From Morella rubra (taxonomy: Eukaryota > Streptophyta > Magnoliopsida > Fagales > Myricaceae): a stretch of 64,000 nucleotides of DNA. The position numbers and the translations under genes are program-made. The notes under the pieces are model-generated. The model was not told where the DNA came from. It made no database searches and saw nothing but the letters and a program-made list of their open reading frames with translations. This document shows positions 43,050-53,744 of this stretch, piece by piece; within the stretch, counting starts at the first letter, position 1; each line of letters starts with the position of its first letter. The stretch lies in NCBI GenBank assembly GCA_003952965.2, contig CM025850.1, positions 38,103,608 through 38,167,607 of the forward strand, read 5' to 3'.

Positions 43050-44219
43050 TGCAGAATGATCTGGAAGATATGACAATAAAGCCGTGAAAGGTTGATTACC
43101 TGCAATGCTGTGAGAATGCACTAGATTAGCAGAGGAAATGGTAGATCCTTCAGATGATGCCGATTGAGAATTGATCAGTGAGAGAATCTGTTGGCATTGC
43201 TCATGAGTAAAAGGCAGTGCAACATAATTCAAAACAGGAGGAATTGGCTCACGAAAAGATTCTGCATAATTCAATCCATTAGAATCAGATCTAGTGATAA
43301 TAGCAGCAGGTCCTGGAGATTTGGCTTTAGCACTATAGCCAAGGGGATAACCAATCAACTTGTAGCACTTGTCAAATGTGTGGCCGAGATTACCACAGTG
43401 ACTACATTGTGGCCATTCCTTAGTACGAGGACCAAACTGCCGAGAAGTATCAGTGGATGCCTACTAAGTATGGCAATTGAATCAACAGAAGGATTAGAAG
43501 TGATTCCTCTTTGACGTTCCTCTTGAAGAATCAAGGAGAAAACCATATTGATAGGAGGTAATGGAATTGATAGCAGAATCTGTGCATGAACTTAAGCAAA
43601 GGGATCATTTAATTGCATCAAAAAATGCATCACGTATTCAGACTGTTGTGCTTCAGCAACAAGTCATAGTGCACCACAGCGACATCAACATGAACAGCTA
43701 GGAAGTGGTTTGTAATTGTGTAACTCATCACAAAGGCCTTTAAGGATAGTGAAATATGCATTTACAGAGTCGGAACCTTGAGTAAGGGATGCAACTTCCT
43801 TCTGCAATTGAAAGATACGTGGTCCATTTGCTTGAGAAAATCGATCACGAAGATCTGGTCCATACATCTTTAGCATCAGTTGATGTAGAGCACACTCGCA
43901 GCAATTTGTTTGGCTACAGCATTAATATCCAAGAAAAAATCATAGTGTTGCAGCGACACCATGCACCAAACAAAGGATCAGTAGGCAATGGACAAGAAAT
44001 TGATCCTTCGAGAAATGTAAGTTTATTTTTAGCCTCAAGCACGATCAACATAGATCAGCTCCAAGTATGATAATTTTCACCAGAAACTAAAAGTAACTGT
44101 GAAACTAGATTAGATCTTGGACTTTCACCGTAATGAAGAAAATAGGATTAGAAGGATGATCATCCTTTGAGACAACAGTATGATTACTAGCAGGATTATC
44201 AGTTTCGGGAGTCGACATT
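43050..44219 (-). pseudogene. Copia gag
   Basis: Start MSTPETDNPASNHTVVSKDD at 44219 on the minus strand. Further in, RFSQANGPRIFQLQKEVASL, SVNAYFTILKGLCDEL, a gag (UBN2-type) helix pair, and CYKLIGYPLGY, a zinc-knuckle relic. Multiple stops. Confidence 0.85.
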
Positions 44220-44303
44220 GCAACAAGGTGTTGTAATGGAAAAGAGGAATATGTGTTTGGTTGGTGAGAGAGAAAAAAAAATGTTAAGAACGCTCTGATG
44301 CCA

Positions 44304-44544
44304 TGTCAAATGTGGAGAAAATGTGCAATTTTTATTAAGTTTGACAAATCACTCTTACAACTTATATAGAGTTGTAGCTCGAGTAAACTGTTATAACATA
44401 AAAGTAAAACTAAAATCTATTCTACTTTTACAACTGTACAAATAACACGTGTATTAACTAACTCAAGTCTTCTTCTTCACATTCTGTTATTTGCGTTATT
44501 GCAGCAGCTTGCTTCAGTTCAGAACTCTGTTCTTCACGTTGCAC
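44304..44544 (-). repeat. 5' LTR of the minus-strand copia element
   Basis: About 241 bp; plus-strand edges TGTCAAATG at 44304 and GCACA near 44540-44544. Minus-strand TATA (CTATATAAG) near 44372. The outer edge meets GTCGTGCCTCATCAATTCGA of the LOR-D promoter. Confidence 0.75.
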
Positions 44545-44547
44545 ATA

Positions 44548-44682
44548 TGTCGTGCCTCATCAATTCGAAATGCACTAGACGGGCCCCTAACGCCTATATA
44601 AATGGAACCCTCGCACCGAAGTCTCGAAACAAGCAAAGCTTTTGGCCTGTTCTTTAATAATAGTCCTCTTCCCTTCATCATA
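44548..44682 (+). promoter_or_regulatory. LOR-D core promoter, cut by a copia LTR
   Basis: Matches the LOR-B promoter (18400-18544), with TATA box TATATAAAT at 44595-44603 and the ATG about 80 bp later. Everything upstream of about 44545 has been displaced by the LTR. Confidence 0.75.
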
Positions 44683-46480
44683 ATGACTGGACCTGTTCAA
44701 CATTTTACACATCCTCCAGCTCCGACTGGTACACAGTTTCCTACTCCTAGTGGTTCGATCATCAGCCCTCAGTACTGTTCTCCCAACCCGGTCGATCTTA
44801 CGACTGTCAAAAATTGCTGACCATCTCCAATGGCAACTTTGTTGTCGCAGACATCAAAAACGACGTCATAATTTTCAAAGTCAGGGGAGCCTTGCTAACG
44901 GTTCTAGATCGTCATGTCCTGATTGATGCTGTTGAAAATCCCGTTGTCACTTTTAAAGAGAAGGTTTGGTTGATAATTTCACTAGAAACGATGCATCATG
45001 TACCACTATTGTTAGTGTATAATCTTACTTGGCTTTAACTTGAGTTTAATGCTAAATTAACGTCAGTTCCCAGGGTCCTAATACTGATCCTAACTCCGGA
45101 AATGCACACCTAAACACGTGAACTCAATCGTACACGTGTCAATAAAGATATCTAACATCTTCCAGATGGCAACTACACACATGAATATCAGTTCATACCG
45201 TTCCATTCGGATCGAAAGATCAGGGGATCCAAGTTAACCCTGTCGATCTATCATCCCTGAGGACCAAACTTCAAACCCTTACGGAGTAATTTAGCCGAGA
45301 TTTAAAGGTATCTTGAAACTCTAAAGTATAACTGAAGAGACCAATGCAAGTACATGTTTGAACATATTTTCTGGGATTCAAGTTTTATTGGAGTATGCAC
45401 ATAGTCAATTAACGTGAGATGGAGGCATTACTTTTTTCCTGAAAGTTCAAGTTCATTCGAAGTCAGATGGAAGTTCGGCAGAATCGTGTTTTATAATAGT
45501 TGTAACAGAATTTAGTTAGAAAGATTCTAACTGATTACTGGCGTCAAGAAGGCCAAGATGGTCTAGAATCTTCCTCCTAATACGTCCATGCATTACCCCT
45601 AGTATAAGTTCTAAAATTTTATTATTGTTTAGAACTTAGAAAAATACAGATATTGTGCCTTCCCTGAAAAAACCCTCTCAAGAGCCTTCTGCCATTTTTC
45701 TGAGATTTGTTTGTGAAACTAAGAATGAAGCCTTGAGATATTTGCCCTCTCTTTAGGTTCTTAGTTTAAATTTGATCACCATATTTTCCCAAAAGAAATT
45801 CAAGATCTTCGAGTTGCTGAAATCTTGAGGTCAAGAAGTGCCCTGTTCTTGAAGTTTGCTGTTGTTGTGAGTTCACATGGAGGACAACATGGTATGAACA
45901 GCAAGGTAAAGATGTTAGCTTTTTGAATGGATGAGAGGTTCTCAATCCTGCTATTGCAAATCCGAATGTGGTATTTGGGTAAGAAATCAAGTGTGTTAGA
46001 CTAGGATTTGGGTATTCTTGAGTCTATGGATCACCTTGTATTTCGAGTTTGAAAAGCTAGTGAAATCTTTTCCCTGGCCTACGGGCCCGTAGAGTTTTTT
46101 CTCTTGGAATTTGTTTCCAAGAGATTTTCTCTTCGTAACCAAATATTGATGTCATTGTAAGGTGATTGTAAGTTTATAGTGTTCTTGATTAATTGTTAAT
46201 AATCTTTGCATAGTGGCTGATAAGTGATAGTGTTCTTGGCTATCTTGAATCTGTGACAATTAGATTCTTATGTTTATAATTTATATTTTGCATTGATAAA
46301 TCTTGATATAGATTTATAGTTGTTGAAATTGTTGATTTGCACTTGTGAAGATTGTGCAGAAAGTTCTTAAGTGCAGAAAGTTTAAGAAAAATTTGTTGAA
46401 CCTATTCACCTCCCCTCTAGGTTCGGGTACTATAGATTTGAGTCCTAAATCGTCTTGTTCAGATTCTTTACGAAATCACC
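44683..46480 (+). pseudogene. LOR-D: exon 1 only, intron invaded, exon 2 lost
   Basis: Exon 1 44683-44963: MTGPVQHFTHPPAPTGTQF, SPQYCSPNPVDL, a 1-bp deletion near 44810, then LTISNGNFVVADIKNDVIIF, KVRGALLTVLDRHVLIDA, PVVTFKEK and a GT donor. Intron 1 is interrupted at 45010. Beyond the insertion only a trace of exon 3's end (AAATCACCAACATCCACGAT, about 46470) and the 3' flank survive; exon 2 is missing. Closest to LOR-B. Confidence 0.83.
45010..46428 (+). mobile_element. LTR-like insertion in LOR-D intron 1
   Basis: Begins TGTTAGTGTATAATC and is flanked by ACTAT at 45005-45009 and 46429-46433. Length 1419 bp, no coding. Near the right end CCTATTCACCTCCCCTCTAG is the tract typical of plant copia LTR ends. 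The last bases are CGGGT, not CA, so the right boundary or the LTR assignment is less certain than the TSD suggests. Confidence 0.55.
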
Positions 46481-46484
46481 AACA

Positions 46485-46970
46485 TCCACGATTAGCTAGC
46501 AGCAAGAACTGCAGATGGCCTGAACTGTTTATACAGGAGGGGAAACAATTTGTTTGTTTGGTGTAATGCAGTACATAAAGTTTGCTTGATCTACATTTTT
46601 TGGACCCCTTCTGCTTTTTAAGTTTTCTCTTTGTGGGTGGGAAGGTGATAATCCGAGATTTAGTTGATTGTTTGTTTTATACTAACAAATTACTGGATGG
46701 GGATTTTTCCTGCTTCATTGTGAATGCATCTAATCCCACGTTTCAAATTTGATTTATCGAGTTACATCACCGACTTTATTCGAAAAGCTCATCTGGTAAC
46801 TCGTTTCCATCCTACTTGCTAGCTCAGCCTCCTCTGTTTTCCTAAAGTTCAAGTTGTCTTCAAGATTCGTACTTAGTGAAGAAGAAAATAAAGCATGGAA
46901 TTTGAAATGTTTTCACGTTGTAAATTCCTTGAGTAAACATTCATCTAATAATTAATATCACAATTAACAT
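46485..46970 (+). repeat. LOR 3' flank and upstream blocks
   Basis: 46485-46680 matches 7585-7790; 46785-46970 (AAAAGCTCATCTGGTAACTCG, GCTAGCTCAGCCTCC, AAAGCATGGAATTTGAAATG) matches 52820-52998 almost base for base. Confidence 0.8.
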
Positions 46971-46971
46971 T

Positions 46972-47110
46972 TGGAAACAAAATTCGAGTTGATGGCTTCT
47001 TATGCATCTGAAATTAGCAGAACAATCAATTGAATTAGTCAAATATGGTATCAAACTTCTCCCTTATCCATGCCTAGTAGAATTGACAAATGACACCATG
47101 CGCGAAGTGC
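46972..47110 (-). pseudogene. Inverted LOR fragment: end of intron 2 and start of exon 3
   Basis: On the minus strand: GCATGGTGTCATTTGTCAATTC, TCAATTGAT, TTTCAG then MHKKPSTRILFPN (exon 3 from 47007). The same order is found at 7345-7480. It ends at about 46972 where a plus-oriented LOR upstream block begins, so two LOR pieces meet tail to tail. Confidence 0.7.
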
Positions 47111-47416
47111 TATGATTGAACATTACCAGTTGCCTAGAAGAAGAAAAAGATATGCATAAATATAATTAACATCTATTAAGTGTCCAACGGATACATTTTC
47201 TCTATTCTTTGCAACATATTGTACAGCTTAGTTCTAGGTGATTCTTTCCTTTTATTTTCAGCACCAACATGGGAACATTCTCCTTGTCAATGGAGTATAT
47301 ATCTCCATGTAATTCTGACCTTCAATATCAACGTAGAAATATTCTTTCACAATTCATTCTCTATTCTGCAAAACCTAATATGATATCAGAGTAGTAAAGC
47401 AATTTTTTAACTCACC

Positions 47417-48544
47417 ATGGCTAGTGCCGAGCCTCCCTCTCCTCCAGTCATCTCTTCCATCTCCGATCCAGAGATTCCTGCTCCATCCTCCAAACATCAA
47501 TTGGATGTTAGCTCTCCATATTTCCTTCATTCCTCATATTACTAGGAACCACCTTGGTTTTCTCTCTTCTCAATGGGGATAATTATCTCAAATGGCACAG
47601 AGCCATGAAAATGGCCTTGAACGCCAAACACAAAGTTGGTTTTGTTGATGGTTCCCACACCAAACCAAGCTCTCCAGCCGACATTTCACTAAGAGAGCGC
47701 TGTAATGACATGGTTTTGTCATGGATACTCAATTCCATCGACAAATCCCATGTTGACATCCTCATATACCAAGATAGTCTCAAATCTGTTTGGCTTGACC
47801 TCCATGATCAATTCTCTCACTCAAATAATCCCAAAAATTTCAGCTTCACCGAGATATCTCTAACCTCACCTAATCCCTCTCCACCTACTTCACAACTCTC
47901 AAATCTTACTAGGATGAACTCTCCATTCTCCAACCCCTTCCCCCTTATACATGTGGTGCCATCAAAGACACTCACTCTTTACTCGAAACCGAACGCATCT
48001 ATCAGTTTCTTATGGGTCTTCACAAATCCTATAGCCTCATTCGTAGTCAAATTTTAGCTATTGACCTGTTGCCACCCATGTCCAAAATATGCTCCATTAT
48101 TCACCAAGAGGAACAACAATGTTTGTTGTACCTCCCTCAGCCCCTGCCAGACGCCTCTACCATGACGTTTCACCGCAGCTCCTCTCGGCCACCAGATCCA
48201 CGCACCCCAGGCAAAGGGTGTCCCCAATGCACTGGCAGGAAACCTGCTATTGCCTCAATGGCTTTCCTGCCGGGCATCGTTCCTCTTCCATATCTCCCGC
48301 TAGTCATGTCGATGCTCCTCCCTCTTCGGCTCTAGTAGCTCATCACGTCTTTTTCTGTAGTGCTCCCTTTAATGCAAACGACACCTCTCTCTCACCAAAC
48401 AACTTAGGTTTATCAATTGCCGAAATGCAACAACTCTTGGAATTTTTGACTTCCAAAACTACCCCTGCAATCAATCCATTGATCAATTTTGCTGGTACTA
48501 TTGCTTCATGTCATTCTGTTTCTTTTATTCCTAATGCTGATTGA
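47417..48544 (+). pseudogene. Copia gag
   Basis: MASAEPPSPPVISSISDP at 47417, a stop near 47545, then LLNGDNYLKWHRAMKMAL, KVGFVDGSH and WILNSIDKSHVDILIYQDS, the retro gag (UBN2) domain. The zinc knuckle is degraded (KGCPQCTGRKP). Several frameshifts. Confidence 0.88.
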
Positions 48545-49020
48545 GCAATTGATTCTGGGGCATTAGACCACATGATTTCACACACATCTACTCTCATTAT
48601 TGTTAAATCTCTCATTCAGCCCTATCCCATTACTTTACCCAATGGTGAGACTGTTTCTATAACACAATCTGATTCTTTTCACTTATCTCCTCATTTAAAG
48701 CTTAATAATGTTTTACTTATTCCTCAATTTAAATTTAATCTCTTGTCCATTAGTAAAATCACATCTGCTCTTAATTGTGTTGTGATTTTTTTCTCATCCT
48801 TTTGTGTTTTTCAGGACCTTGCAACGAAGAGGCTAATTGGAACAGGTGAAGTTCGTGATGGACTCTATTATTTCAAACCCTTTTTTACTTTTGCTTTTCC
48901 GTCTTCTCGAGCTTCGCCTCCTACATTATGTCATGCTCGCCTAGGTCACCCTTCTTTACAGTGCATTCCAAAAATTTTAAATGTTTCTTCTAATGCTTAT
49001 TTTCATTACAATGTCTGTTC
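48545..49020 (+). pseudogene. Copia protease and GAG-pre-integrase
   Basis: AIDSGALDHMIS (catalytic DSG) preceded by TGA where Trp is usual, then ITLPNGETVSITQSDSF, LNNVLLIPQFKFNLLSISK, and the block LCHARLGHPS. Confidence 0.88.
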
Positions 49021-49867
49021 TTGAGCTAAACATATTCGATTGCCTTTTTCCCTTAATTTGAATAAGAGCATGTTTTGTTTTGATCGCATATATTGTGATA
49101 TTTGGGGTGGTTATTCCACTCCCTCTCTTTCTGGCACTCATTATTTTTAACTATTGTTGATGATTATTCACGTACTACTTCAGTTTATTTAATGCGTTTT
49201 AAATTTGATACTTATTCATGTCTTACACAATTTTTTGCTTTTGTGCAAACTCAATTAAATAAAAAAAATTCGTACTGACAATGGTCAGGAAATTCTTTTG
49301 CACAAAATGCAACAATTTTTTCATACTCACAGTAATTTTCATGAACGGACGTGTGTCGAAACGGCCCAACAAAATGGAGTGGCTACACGTAAACATCGTC
49401 ATCTTCTCAATGTGGCTCTATGTCTACATTTCCATGCCCATCTTCCTCTTACTTTCTGGGGTGAATGCATTTTGACCACCACGTACTTCATTAATCGGAT
49501 TCTTTCTCCTAATCTCTCCAACCGATCCCTATATGAACTTTTTTATCACAAATCTCTCTTATACCACCACCTCCGTATTTTTTGTTGTTTGTGTTATGCC
49601 CACACGCTCTCTTCTCACCGTGATAAATTTTCTCTATGTGCTCGCTGTTGTCTTTTTCTTGGTTATTCCTCACATCATAGTGCTTATTGTGTTTATGACC
49701 TCAATACTCATATATACATCTCTCATGCAGTCACCTTTCAAGAAGATATTTTCCCTTACCATGATCCCACCCTTCACTCATCCTATGAATTTGTGATCCC
49801 TTTGCCTGTCCCTGATCTCCCTATCCCTTCTTCCCCTCCCAATCCCTCCCCCATCCTATCTTCGTGA
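49021..49867 (+). pseudogene. Copia integrase
   Basis: FDRIYCDIWGGYSTP (first Asp), IVDDYSRTTSVYLM, a broken second Asp region near 49272, then CVETAQQNGVATRKHRH: the conserved Glu of the AERKH block is Thr here. CLHFHAHLPLTFWGECIL, TTYFINRILSP, YELFYHKS and VYDLNTHIYISHAVTFQED complete the C-terminal part. Confidence 0.87.
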
Positions 49868-50029
49868 CTATCTTTGTCCATCCCGACTTCTCTTTTCTCT
49901 CGTCCTCCCTTAGGTACGGCTCCCTGTCTCTCCTCTCATTTATCTTTTCATCGTTTTAATTCTCCTAATTTAGCTTTTATCTCTTCTTTATCTCAATAAG
50001 CTGAACCTACTACATACTTTGCTACTATT

Positions 50030-50745
50030 CACCATGCTCACTGGCATGATGCTATGCAAGCTGAGTTTACTGCTCTAGAATTCAATCACACTTGGACTCT
50101 TCAACCTTTCCCCCTTGGTAAGAAACCCATTGGCTGTAAATGGTTTTCAAAACCAAGCTTCGCGCTGATAGTTCCATTGAGTTACAAAGCTCGTTTGGTT
50201 GCCAAAGAATATACTCAGGTAGAGGGCCTTGATTTTCATGACACTTTCACTCGGAACTTGTTACTATTCGTTGTGTTCTTGAAATTGCTGCTGCTAACAA
50301 TTGGACACTCCACCAACTAAATGTTAACAACATTTTTCTCCTTGGTGACCTCGATGAAGAGGTTTACATCACACCCCCTCTTCCGCATTGTCATCAAGGG
50401 GAGTCTCATGTTTGTCGCTTGCAAAAATCCTTTTATGGTTTCAAGCAAGCGTCTTGGATCTGGTTTTTCAAATTATCTTTTGTTCTTTTGGATGCTGGTT
50501 TTCAGTAATCTCAAGCAGACCACTCTCTCTTTATCTCTTCCAAAAAGTTTTCTTTCATTTTCATCCTTGTTTATGTTGACGATAATCTTTTGGCAACAAT
50601 GATCTCTCTCACATTTAGTATCTCGAGGAGTTCTTTAGTCAACGATTCAAATTAAAGACCTCGGTTCCTTGAAGTATTTCCTCCGTCTCGAAGTCGCTCA
50701 CACACCTTCCGACATTTTTCTCAATCAACGAAAATACACTTTGGA
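50030..50745 (+). pseudogene. Copia RT, partial
   Basis: [49 protein letters not shown]; further on YGFKQA, LFMLTIIFWQQ region (eroded YVDD) and LGSLKYFLRLEVAHTPSD. Many frameshifts. Confidence 0.85.
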
Positions 50746-51359
50746 CAACAAAGGTGCCATGACCAAAGGCCCTAAATTCCTTGACAATTGCAAGCTCCGC
50801 TGGGTGAGCAACATAGTATTAGGGGCTAATCACCATAAGGGGAGTAGTAAGTGGTACATCACTCGATTGTGCCATGCGTGTGTGAAGTTGCCGGTAATGA
50901 AGGCACTCTAGTTCTTGACGATATGTTCGTTTTTAAGGGTTCTTATTTGCAATATGCCAGAAATGGAAGCCTTTCTTTACGAGCATGAAATTTTGAAGGA
51001 AATATCGTTTTGGCTTACGCAGAATATAGTAGAAGTCTCAAAGAAAAGTTTAAGTGATCGGGTCAATTAAGGACTAATTATGCCTATGCGAGGGAGGGGG
51101 GAGACAACTTCGGTTTGCTGGATCACCATATTGTACTCCATCGAGCATGCTATCACCATTCCTGACTAACTACGGTTCACCTGAAACTGAAGATGTAGTG
51201 ATTAGTAGACAATGTGGGTATGTTGATTTACTAGTAAAAAATGTAATTATCGACTTCATCTCTTATAACTACTCAAATAAAACAAAGTACGTTGATCTTT
51301 GTTGTCTAGCGGCACTTGAAGTTTCTCGACAACGTGGTGTGTCCCGATGAGTTAATTTA
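50746..51359. other. Unassigned stretch between copia and CACTA coding
   Basis: No clear domain. It may be the 5' part of the CACTA gene region; short open frames (51147-51350) have no motif I recognise. Confidence 0.35.
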
Positions 51360-52740
51360 TAAAAGGTTCGGGTAAAGGGAAAAATCCAAGTTAACATTCC
51401 CAACGGTCATACCGGCGGAGATTCACGAGAGACAGCATGGCTTGCAACAAAGGTGGGAGTACTTGTGAGGTTGCACGCTCCATTTGCTATAGAACATTGC
51501 TCAAAAGTACCACAGGATGTCAAAGACCATATTACGAGGCGTGTGTTGGTAATTTCTATCTACATTACACTTACGTACATTCCGCAAAATGTAAATTGAT
51601 ATTAAAAAATCTATGATTGTGGTGGTTTAAGTGCAGAAGGACTTTGATCTTAAAATGAGTCGGGTGGAGGATTGAAGAACCGTCGATGAGCTAATGAGTA
51701 ATGCATATCAATGTCATAAGGGTAGGTTACATGCACATTATAAGAAGTATAATACCAAGGAGGAAACATTGTTGCACCCTTATTCTTCGAATATGTCAGA
51801 AGAAAATTGGCAAGAACTATGTGATATGTTCTCAACTCCTAAGTTCAAGGTGAAATACTTAGACTGCTTATAATGGTAGTACATAGCACTTTGTTTTAGT
51901 TCAAATATTGATATTGTGAGTCTAGATGACAACTAAAGAGGGGGGTGAATTGTCCTTCTTAAGAGGTTATAAGTAAATGATGCATGTATTCTCTCCATTT
52001 TTTTATATTTACAGTCTCCTAGACTTGTGTGGTCCAAATATGCTTTATTGACCTTGTTGTAGAGGTGCTCCAGATTTTTTAAATGAAAAGGATGAGCTGG
52101 CTGCATTGTAGTATTTTCTGCAAAATTGCAGCATGTGTCGACACCTAGTGAGAAAGGATGACACCATTGGCCATCACTGTAATTATGCTCTTGGGTGTAT
52201 GAGTAAAGTGTCGACACACTCACCATCAAAACATCACTCGGGTATATGTGGCATGTGTCGACACCTCTCTTCCCCATGTGTCGACACTGGCACTACTAGA
52301 CCAATTTGTCTACTCTTTGAAGGTGTCCTTTTCACTTAATCCATCTTTAAACACCTACAACCAAAATGTGGACATTTTAGCTTATGAAAAGGTGTTAGAT
52401 ATAATAAATGGTTAACACATATCTTTATTGTAATGATTCACACTTTTATGCAGGAACGAAGTCTTATCAATACAATAAATCGAAAAAAATTAAAAGTGCA
52501 TCACACTGCTGGCTCGAGGACATTCCTTCGTCTTCATAAAAAATTGGTAATAATATTTACAAAATTAGTATACAACTTATGGTGTGATGTGTTAGTTAAT
52601 TTGCACTTATACTTGGATATTGTGCAGCAAGATGAGGTTCAAGAAAACTTCATGCCCTCGACTTTGTATGAAGTGTCACACAAGACTTCCAAAGGGGAAT
52701 GAGTGTGCCTAGAAGCTAAGGAGCACTTTGTGAGACTTTA
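51360..52740 (+). pseudogene. CACTA transposase-type gene fragment (Ptta/En/Spm), several exons
   Basis: Exon-like pieces: 51370-51550 (GKIQVNIPNGHTGGDSRETA, LATKVGVLVRLHAPF, KDHITRRVL); 51632-51849 after an intron ending GTGCAG (KDFDLKMSRVED, ELMSNAYQCHKGRLHAHYKK, TLLHPYSSNMSEENWQELCD, FSTPKFK, donor GTGAAA); 52453-52546 (RKKLKVHHTAGSRTFLRLHK); 52628-52706 (QDEVQENFMPSTLYEVSHKT). The LHxxYKKY and W..LC..F, then N/R..K..HT.GS.SF order is that of the plant En/Spm-type transposase family. One in-frame stop near 51675. Its coiled-coil end is missing. Confidence 0.75.
51915..52397 (-). mobile_element. Solo LTR in a CACTA intron
   Basis: 483 bp, flanked by GATAT at 51910-51914 and 52398-52402. 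Read on the minus strand it ends ATTCACCCCCCTCTTTAG then GTTGTCATCTAGACTCACA, the common plant LTR end. The minus-strand start is TAACACC, one base off TG. Contains four copies of the palindrome TGTCGACAC (52136, 52209, 52256, 52280). Confidence 0.75.
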
Positions 52741-52814
52741 TTAAATATCAGTATTTGTTTAAGTTTCCTTATTGTGACATATATAATTCGAAAACTTTGG
52801 GTCGAAGGCAGTTG

Positions 52815-53744
52815 GCTTGAAAAGCTCATCTGGTAACTCGTTTCCATCCTACTTGCTAGCTCAGCCTCCTCTGTTTTCCTAAAGTTCAAGTTGTCTTCAA
52901 GATTCGTACTTAGTGAAGAAGAAAATAAAGCATGGAATTTGAAATGTTTCACGTTGTAAATTCCTTGAGTAAACATTCATCTAATAATTAATATCACATA
53001 AATGGAAGATTAACTGGTCTTGGCCGCAAGGCCTTAGTCAAATAGCCTTGATCCGAGACTTAAGCATCTTGGCAGCTAGCTTTTGTTTGACTTAAAAACT
53101 TGTTAAAGAGACGTGATCCTCTTCTCTTGGGATCAAATAGGGTTTACACGTAAATTGTACGAGAAACATGTTGTGATACAAATCCTATTTAGAATGGAAG
53201 AATAGAAAGAATGAGAAATAAGTTATATAAGGGCTAAATCTCGATCTAATTAGGTTGAATGTACTGACCAACATTATTTTCGGATCAACTTTCTGGCTCA
53301 GCGCTGTACGTAACAATTAATTTAATAAGAGCTGTGTTGAATATGGATGAAGTACTCATCCAAAAAATCTTGGATCTGATTCCAGAAGAACCATATTCTC
53401 AATTTTCTCGCCTATAAAATAAAAGTCCAAGTTTAAGGTAATGGTAGGATCAAAATCAAGGGCATGCGCGTTCAAAATGATGCAAATCTTGACCCTCTGC
53501 GGATTCCTTTGCTTGTCTTCAATTCAACTTCATAAATCATTACATGGTCCACACGTGATGAGATATCTCATGTGGACTCTGACAAAGCTTCCTGCGGTGC
53601 ATATTTTCTTGTAATCTTCTTGGACGGAGCACGCAGACATGCATTACATGTTGTGTCTCGTCAATTCAAAACGGGCTCTCATCCAATATAAATGAAACCC
53701 TCCCACCAAAGCGTGAAACAGGCTAAGAGTGTGCCCTGTCGTTA
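52815..53744 (+). promoter_or_regulatory. Upstream region and promoter of LOR-E
   Basis: 52820-53250 carries the distal blocks (shared with 46785-46970 and 7860-8163); 53262-53690 matches LOR-A's promoter, including the palindrome GTCCAC..GTGATGAGATATCTCAT..GTGGAC (53547-53577) and TATA AATATAAAT at 53685-53693. This is the only copy here in which distal and proximal upstream regions are still contiguous. Confidence 0.75.

Larger units (their letters stand above)
40230..44544 (-). mobile_element. Ty1/copia element, degenerate, 3' LTR lost
   Basis: Minus orientation: 5' LTR 44304-44544, primer-binding site TGGCATCAGAGCG at 44291-44303, gag from 44219, protease, shortened integrase, RT and RNase H, cut off at 40230 by the SIRE-like LTR. 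Its 5' LTR sits directly against the LOR-D core promoter block. Many stops and shifts. Confidence 0.9.
47113..50745 (+). mobile_element. Ty1/copia element, 3' truncated
   Basis: Probable 5' LTR about 47113-47378 (starts TGATTGAACATT, TATA-like TATATCTCC near 47297), primer-binding site TGATATCAGAG at 47381, gag from 47417, protease, integrase, RT. Sequence stops being copia shortly after YTLD (about 50745), so RNase H and the 3' LTR are missing. Confidence 0.88.
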
